Below, piece by piece: positions 14,602 to 18,068 of a DNA stretch of 18,068 nucleotides. The stretch comes from Clostridia bacterium. Its GTDB lineage: Bacteria > Bacillota_A > Clostridia > Oscillospirales > CAG-272. The notes under the pieces were generated by a model that was not told the origin of the DNA, made no database searches, and was given only the letters and a program-made list of their open reading frames with translations. Position 1 is the first letter of the stretch. Each line of letters begins with the position of its first letter. The position numbers and the translations under genes were made by a program. The stretch is taken from NCBI GenBank assembly GCA_017552165.1, contig JAFZCF010000126.1, positions 1 to 18,068 of the forward strand, written 5' to 3'.

Positions 14602-15018
14602 TCACCCGTTGAAGATGAGCGGCACGAGCTTGAGAGTTAAAAAGACGAGCAGGGCTATCAGTATCCCCTCGACGAGGACGGGCACCCAGTGCGCGTCCCT
14701 GTCGCTGTAAAACGCCTTCGACTGTTTTTCCTCGGGGATGAAATATCCCCCCGCCTCGCTCACCGAAACGAACCTCCGCAGGCCGCGATCCGGCTTTTTG
14801 AGCGAAAGTTTCAGGAAAACGTTGGGTTTAATACCGAGATCGTCAAAGGTCTTTGCCGTCTCCTCCGAGACGGCGCCGCCCTTTTTGAGTTTTCTGACGA
14901 ACTTTCCGTAGGCAAAGCTGTTGAAAAGATAAATGAGCCAGGCGAGGATGATCCCCGCGAGGATAGGCAGGACGACGGCGTAGGCCGGCGTCTGTTCGAT
15001 TATCTCCGTCAGCGTCAT
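14602..15018 (-). CDS. Hypothetical protein with two membrane helices
   Basis: I do not recognise a named family. The 138-residue product has a hydrophobic helix at about 11-33, a Lys/Arg-rich middle of about 75 residues and a second hydrophobic helix at about 111-135. By the positive-inside rule the middle should be cytoplasmic and both ends outside. The central segment holds EETAKTFDDLGIKPNVFLK and LKKPDRGLRRFVSV, which look like a small folded region rather than linker. The start codon overlaps the serS stop as ATGA, a strong sign of translational coupling. The MORN-repeat gene begins 24 nt downstream, and the two may form an envelope pair. Real coding is supported by tight packing and the absence of competing frames with ribosome binding sites. 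Confidence 0.75.
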   Translation of the reverse strand: MTLTEIIEQTPAYAVVLPILAGIILAWLIYLFNSFAYGKFVRKLKKGGAVSEETAKTFDDLGIKPNVFLKLSLKKPDRGLRRFVSVSEAGGYFIPEEKQSKAFYSDRDAHWVPVLVEGILIALLVFLTLKLVPLIFNG

Positions 15019-16310
15019 TTCGAGCCCGGCACGCGGATGACCTCGATGCCGCCGAGATATTTTTTAAGCGCGTCGGGTACGTTCACCGAGCCGTCGGCGT
15101 TCTGATTCTGTTCGACGAGCGCCGGCAGTATGCGGGACGTCGCGAGCCCCGAGCCGTTGAGCGTGTGCATGAACTGGATGGTCCCGTCGGCGCGGCGGAC
15201 TCTCATCTGACCGCGGCGCGCCTGATAGTCCCTGGCGTTCGACACCGAGCTGACCTCCTTGTATCCGTTCATCGACGGGATCTGTATCTCGATGTCATAG
15301 GTCCTCGCCATTGACGCCGAGCAGTCCTCGGCGGCGAGCTTGACGGTGCGGAAATGGAATCCGAGCCCCTTCACGAGGTTCTCGGCGTTCGCTACGAGCT
15401 CCTCGAAGGCCTCGTCGGAGCCCTCCGGGAGGGTGTACTGTACCATCTCGACCTTGTTGAACTGGTGTCCGCGGACCATTCCGCGCTCGTCAGACCTGTA
15501 CGAGCCGGCTTCGCGGCGGAAGCAGGGGGTGTAGCTTATGTATTTTTTCGGCAGATCGGCCTCGGTGAGGATCTCGTTCCTGTGGAGAGAAACGAGCGCC
15601 GCCTCGGCCGTCGGGAGCATGTAATGTACCCGGTCGTCCGTCGGATTTGCTATTTTGTACACTTCATCTGCGAATTTCGGGAACTGTCCGGCGGTAAATC
15701 CGCATTCGTACTCCAGCATGTGCGGCACGAGCATGAGCTCGTAGCCGTTCCCGAGATGGAAGTCGATGAAATAATTCAGCAGCGCCCATTCGAGGCGCGC
15801 GCCCATTCCCTTGTAGATCCAGAAGCCGTTGCCGGCGAGCTTTACGCCGCGCTCGTAGTCGATGAGACCGAGCGACGTGCAGAGATCGACGTGGTTTTTG
15901 GGCGTGAAATCGAACTTGTGCGGCTCTCCGAAATATCTGAGCGGCTCGTTGTTCTCCTTGCCGCCCGGTTTGAGGTCGCGGTCCGGGAGGTTAGGCAGCG
16001 CGTACATTATAGAGTTGAACTCGGCCTCGGTGTCCCTGACCTTTGCGTCGTTCTCCTTGGTCTTTGCGCCGAGCTCCTTCATCTCCGCGAATATCGGGGC
16101 GACGTCTTTTCCTTCCTTCTTATATTGGGGGATGAGCTTGTTTACTCTGTTCTGCTCCGCCTTGAGCTTTTCGTTCTCGGCAATGAGGGCGCGGCGGGCG
16201 GCGTCGAGCTCGAGCATACGGTGTATCTCGTCGGCGGCGTCTCTGCCTTTGATAGCGAGTCTTTCAATCACCTCGTCGGTGCATTCTCTGATATATTTGA
16301 TGTCAAGCAT
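15015..16310 (-). CDS. serS: Seryl-tRNA synthetase
   Basis: The 431-residue class II enzyme charges tRNA-Ser with serine, and tRNA-Sec where present. Seen: the N-terminal MLDIKYIRE start, the long coiled-coil arm that grips the tRNA (about 30-100), class II motif 2 FRREAGSYRSDERGMVRGHQFNKVE (264-288, conserved FRREAGS and HQFNKVE) and motif 3 LNGSGLATSRILPALVE (384-400). Compared with Bacillus or E. coli enzymes, the TAEVP(L)TN segment reads TAEAALVS, and SSCSN reads SSVSN. I believe this variant is shared by a group of Clostridia, so it marks lineage rather than decay. The ATG has AAAGGA 10 nt upstream and lies 21 nt after the parB stop. Its place inside a segregation operon is unusual. Confidence 0.96.
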   Translation of the reverse strand: MLDIKYIRECTDEVIERLAIKGRDAADEIHRMLELDAARRALIAENEKLKAEQNRVNKLIPQYKKEGKDVAPIFAEMKELGAKTKENDAKVRDTEAEFNSIMYALPNLPDRDLKPGGKENNEPLRYFGEPHKFDFTPKNHVDLCTSLGLIDYERGVKLAGNGFWIYKGMGARLEWALLNYFIDFHLGNGYELMLVPHMLEYECGFTAGQFPKFADEVYKIANPTDDRVHYMLPTAEAALVSLHRNEILTEADLPKKYISYTPCFRREAGSYRSDERGMVRGHQFNKVEMVQYTLPEGSDEAFEELVANAENLVKGLGFHFRTVKLAAEDCSASMARTYDIEIQIPSMNGYKEVSSVSNARDYQARRGQMRVRRADGTIQFMHTLNGSGLATSRILPALVEQNQNADGSVNVPDALKKYLGGIEVIRVPGSK

Positions 16311-16331
16311 GATCTGTTGTTCCTTTCGGTG

Positions 16332-17225
16332 TCAGTCGTCAAAAATATTGCTGCCGCAGAGCGACGAAACGAGCTCGTCCAGCCCGTCGTCGTCCGAGAA
16401 ATTAATCTCCATTTTTCCGGCTCCGGTGTGCGGATTGCGCCGGATTATCACTTTTTTGCCCAGTCTGGCCGACATTTTGTCAGCGAGCAGCGAGGTATAG
16501 TCCGGCGAACCGTCGGAGACGGAGGTACCCCCGGACGGGCGTCTTTTTCCGTCGGAATTGGCCTTTCTGACGGCTTTTTCGGTCTCTCTGACAGAGAGAC
16601 GCCCGGCTTTTATCCGTTCGGCGAGCCCCGCAACGGCGTCCTTGTCGTCCAGCCCGAGCAGTGCGCGTCCGTGTCCCGCCGATATCGAGCCGTCGGTTAT
16701 CATTGATCTCACCCCGGAGGGCAGGTCGAGCAGACGGATCGCGTTCGTGACGGCGGCGCGGCTCTTGCCAATCTGCGCGGCGATCTCATCGTGGGTCATC
16801 CCGAAGCGCTTTACGAGGGCTTCGTACGCCGACGCCTCCTCGACCGCGTTGAGGTCCTCGCGCTGAACGTTTTCGATGAGCGCTATCTGCGCGGCCTTCT
16901 TGTCGTCGAGCTCCATGATGCGCACGGGTATTTCGCTCAGTCCCGCGAGCATGGAGGCGCGCCAGCGCCGCTCTCCCGCTATTATCTGATACATCCCCTC
17001 GCTCGGGGAGCTCCTTACGACGATCGGCTCGATGAGCCCGTTCGCCGCTATCGAGTCGGCGAGCGCGGCGAGCTCCGTCTCGTCAAAATTTTTTCTCGGC
17101 TGGTCTGGGTTCGGCTCTATATCCGAAGTCCTGAGCATCGTTACGCCCGACGATTCGACCGAATTGTCGAGGAAGATCGCGTCAAGTCCTCTTCCGAGGC
17201 CGGTGTTTCTCGGTTTGTTTATCAT
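16332..17225 (-). CDS. parB: Chromosome-partitioning protein ParB (Spo0J family)
   Basis: ParB is a CTP-dependent DNA clamp that loads at parS, spreads along DNA and recruits SMC. The chosen start gives 297 residues. Seen: the N-terminal LGRGLDAIF (10-18), which is the usual ParA-stimulating segment; the CTP-binding boxes QPRKNFDE (42-49), GERRWRA (84-90) and ENVQRED (118-124); a helix-turn-helix (about 143-166); and a C-terminal dimerisation tail. The frame opens further upstream to a GTG at 17249, but that codon lies inside parS. The ATG at 17225 has AAGGAG 8 nt upstream, and its product begins MINKPRNTGLGRGLD as expected for the family, so it is preferred. Confidence 0.95.
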   Translation of the reverse strand: MINKPRNTGLGRGLDAIFLDNSVESSGVTMLRTSDIEPNPDQPRKNFDETELAALADSIAANGLIEPIVVRSSPSEGMYQIIAGERRWRASMLAGLSEIPVRIMELDDKKAAQIALIENVQREDLNAVEEASAYEALVKRFGMTHDEIAAQIGKSRAAVTNAIRLLDLPSGVRSMITDGSISAGHGRALLGLDDKDAVAGLAERIKAGRLSVRETEKAVRKANSDGKRRPSGGTSVSDGSPDYTSLLADKMSARLGKKVIIRRNPHTGAGKMEINFSDDDGLDELVSSLCGSNIFDD

Positions 17226-17241
17226 TTCGGCTGCTCCTTGA

Positions 17242-17257
17242 TGTTTCACGTGAAACG
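17242..17257. promoter_or_regulatory. parS: parS centromere-like site
   Basis: TGTTTCACGTGAAACG contains the perfect 14-bp palindrome GTTTCACGTGAAAC and matches the widely conserved chromosomal parS consensus TGTTTCACGTGAAACA at 15 of 16 positions. It occupies the gap exactly between the parA stop codon and the parB ribosome binding site. It is the only such site I found in the window. Confidence 0.96.
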
Positions 17258-18019
17258 TTACGTGCGCTCCACGATCTCCTGCGTGACCGCGCGGTAGGCC
17301 TCGGCGCCCTTGCTGCGCGGATCGTAGTAAATTATCGGCTGACCGTATCCCGGCGCTTCCGACAGCTTCACGTTCCTAAGGACCGGCGTGCGGAAAAGCT
17401 TGCCGGCGTAGTATCTCCTCAGCTCGTCCATGACCTGAAGAGACAGATTGAGCCGCCCGTTGTACATGGTTATGAGTATCCCGAGGAGCTCAAGCTGCGG
17501 ATTGTAGAGCCGGCGGCACTTTTTTATCGTCTGAACGAGCTGCGACAGCCCTTCGAGCGAGTAAAACTCGCACTGCATCGGGATTATCACGAGGTCGCTC
17601 GCGACGAGGCAGTTGACGGTCAGTATCCCGAGCGAAGGCGGGCAGTCGATGAGGATGTAGTCAAAATTGTCCTTTATCGTTATCAGGGCGTTCCTCATGC
17701 GGTAAACGCGCATTTCGTCGGTCACGAGCTCGAACTCGGCGCCGGCGAGGGAAATGTTCGACGGCATGACCCAGAGATTTTTGAACCCCGTCTCGACTAT
17801 GCACGATTCCGCCGGGCTCCTGCCGATAATTACGTCGTAAGTCGACAGTTTCATCGTTTTTTTGTTTATTCCTACGCCGCTCGAGGTGTTGCCCTGCGGG
17901 TCGAGGTCGACGAGCAGCACGCGTTTTCCGAGCTCGCCGAGGCAGGCGGCGACGTTGACTGCCGACGTCGTTTTTCCCACTCCGCCCTTCTGGTTGGCAA
18001 ATACTATTATCTTGCCCAC
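17258..18019 (-). CDS. parA: Chromosome-partitioning ATPase ParA (Soj family)
   Basis: The 253-residue protein is a deviant-Walker ATPase that dimerises on nucleoid DNA with ATP. It works with ParB/parS to segregate origins, and in Bacillus it also modulates DnaA. Seen: Walker A KGGVGKTT (11-18) with the signature lysine, DLDPQGN (38-44), Walker B ILIDCPP (122-128) and the late RNVKLSEAPGYGQPI segment typical of Soj/ParA proteins. The length and the absence of an N-terminal DNA-binding extension fit the chromosomal (type Ib/Soj) class. The start is GTG, with AAAGGAG 7 nt upstream. It is the first gene of the long right-hand transcription unit. Confidence 0.96.
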   Translation of the reverse strand: MGKIIVFANQKGGVGKTTSAVNVAACLGELGKRVLLVDLDPQGNTSSGVGINKKTMKLSTYDVIIGRSPAESCIVETGFKNLWVMPSNISLAGAEFELVTDEMRVYRMRNALITIKDNFDYILIDCPPSLGILTVNCLVASDLVIIPMQCEFYSLEGLSQLVQTIKKCRRLYNPQLELLGILITMYNGRLNLSLQVMDELRRYYAGKLFRTPVLRNVKLSEAPGYGQPIIYYDPRSKGAEAYRAVTQEIVERT

Positions 18020-18056
18020 GGATATTCTCCTTTTTCGGCTTAATGTCCGATTGTAT

Positions 18057-18062
18057 ATTATA
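18057..18062 (-). promoter_or_regulatory. Candidate -10 element of the parA promoter
   Basis: A perfect TATAAT on the minus strand lies 37 nt before the parA GTG. The matching -35 would fall beyond the right edge of the window and cannot be checked. Confidence 0.5.
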
Positions 18063-18068
18063 GCAAAT

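Noticed and set aside
15015..16310. SerRS sequence departures (TAEAALVS, SSVSN) as a sign of a specialised or resistant paralogue
   Set aside because: All class II motifs are intact and this variant appears to be lineage-typical; there is no neighbouring resistance or biosynthesis gene.
17226..17249. 8-residue N-terminal extension of ParB from a GTG
   Set aside because: The GTG is inside the parS palindrome and has no ribosome site. The downstream ATG has AAGGAG at proper spacing.

Overview
All 15 recognisable genes lie on the minus strand, so transcription runs from right to left. The window looks like the replication-origin neighbourhood of a moderately GC-rich member of the Bacillota (Clostridia-like). 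The grounds are the dnaA-dnaN-recF-gyrA order, a chromosomal parA-parS-parB locus with a near-perfect parS palindrome, SigA-type promoters, strong GGAGG-type ribosome binding sites, and accessory proteins (BspA-type leucine-rich repeats, Thr/Glu-rich linkers) common in gut Firmicutes. I cannot name a genus.

Right block (18062 to 9277). A candidate -10 element precedes parA (GTG start). parS fills the parA/parB junction. Next come parB, serS, a 138-aa two-helix membrane protein, a membrane-anchored MORN-repeat protein, a galactokinase-like GHMP kinase, recA, recX and a leucine-rich-repeat lipoprotein. Gaps are 24 nt or less, or the genes overlap, and I see no terminator inside, so the block reads as one nine-gene transcription unit. 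It ends in a hairpin-plus-T-tract terminator.

Middle block (9309 to 6865). A strong promoter, partly built from the preceding terminator, drives pfkA. pfkA is almost fused to a membrane-anchored VanY-fold protein that has lost its recognisable zinc and catalytic residues. A textbook terminator follows.

Left block (6751 to 1). An extended -10 promoter with an operator-like palindrome precedes dnaA. The 242-nt dnaA-dnaN spacer holds a cluster of DnaA-box-like 9-mers of an unusual TTnTCAACA type next to an AT-rich stretch, and is the best oriC candidate. dnaN, recF and gyrA then follow closely, and the first codons of a ComM/YifB-type ATPase gene run off the left edge.

Together the window links initiation (DnaA, oriC), elongation (sliding clamp), topology (GyrA), repair (RecF, RecA, RecX) and segregation (ParAB/parS). 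The arrangement is atypical: gyrB and yaaA are missing from between recF and gyrA. The usual rpmH-rnpA-yidC-jag-mnmE-mnmG-rsmG block between dnaA and parAB is replaced by recA, pfkA, galactokinase, serS and envelope genes. parAB also points the same way as dnaA. I see no CRISPR array, rRNA, tRNA, transposase or phage gene, and no gene-free stretch longer than 242 nt.
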